DNA from: M3007 sp035299505
GTDB taxonomy: Bacteria; Bacteroidota; Bacteroidia; Chitinophagales; Saprospiraceae
Reading direction: 5' to 3'
NCBI GenBank assembly: GCA_035299505.1
Contig: DATGWL010000084.1
Location: 1-32,351, forward strand
Length of the DNA: 32,351 bases
Below are positions 32,303-32,351 of the stretch, one piece after another. Numbering within the stretch: the first letter of the stretch is position 1; the number at the start of each line of letters is the position of its first letter. The position numbers and the translations under genes are program-made. Under the pieces are notes generated by a model, which searched no databases, had not been told where the DNA came from, and was given only the letters and a program-made list of their open reading frames with translations.

Positions 32303-32351
32303 TTTACCGCTGAGGCGCGGAGACGCAGAGTTGCGATAACACCCCTCTGCG
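32303..32351. repeat. Start of an intergenic repeat (ACCGCTGAGGCGCGGAGACG type), cut by the window edge
   Basis: ACCGCTGAGGCGCGGAGACG followed by CAGAG and, at the edge, CTCTGCG, so an inverted repeat (CGCAGAG/CTCTGCG) is beginning. The purine-rich GAGGCGCGGAGACGCAGAG looks like the complement of the C/T-rich repeat at 24005-24075. The window ends before its extent can be judged. Confidence 0.5.

Overview
The window comes from a member of the Bacteroidota, most likely a Saprospirales-type organism. This rests on several secreted proteins with Por-type (type IX secretion, T9SS) C-terminal sorting domains, -7 promoter elements of the form TAnnTTTG close to start codons, few Shine-Dalgarno sites, a free-standing N-terminal transketolase subunit, a MeaB GTPase, and intergenic spacers full of short tandem repeats. 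The order-level placement is inference.

Layout. 1-1159 (minus) is the 5' part of a secreted adhesin-like protein that runs off the left edge. 1296-4384 (minus) holds lptB (LPS export ATPase), a YqeY-family gene and a conserved 474-residue protein of unknown function. 4684-5823 (plus) is a cystathionine gamma-synthase/lyase-type PLP enzyme. 6269-7828 (plus) and 7846-10956 (minus) are convergent T9SS substrates; the second has a gingipain-like (C25) fold that seems to lack the catalytic cysteine. 11246-12751 is a subtilisin-like lipoprotein. 13096-14118 is a ruvX-def operon, followed by a LuxR-type response regulator. 15229-19653 encodes a 1474-residue surface protein with HYR-like, dockerin-like and cohesin-like modules. 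Two lipoproteins of unknown function, meaB, a LolC/E-type permease, a Kbp-like LysM protein, the transketolase N-subunit and tRNA-Ala(GGC) follow. The right end (28125-32299) is an operon of three secreted proteins, two of which are tandem paralogues with seven propeller-like repeats each.

The most unusual signal is between the genes. From about 2.0 to 13.1 kb, every spacer longer than about 150 bp contains a pair of short-unit tandem-repeat arrays facing each other: a G/T-rich array on the left, an A/C-rich array on the right, and a unique centre between them. The two arms mostly share the same unit and the same local variants, so each locus could fold into a long hairpin. Other structures outside the genes are a 167-bp palindromic MITE-like element, a possible small RNA with its own promoter and terminator, a broken tRNA copy set among four tandem intrinsic terminators, and promoters so close to start codons that near-leaderless mRNAs are predicted.

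Functionally the window mixes housekeeping genes (LPS export, deformylase, Holliday-junction resolvase, transketolase, methionine metabolism) with at least seven exported surface proteins. No defence island, CRISPR array, integrase or complete insertion sequence was seen.
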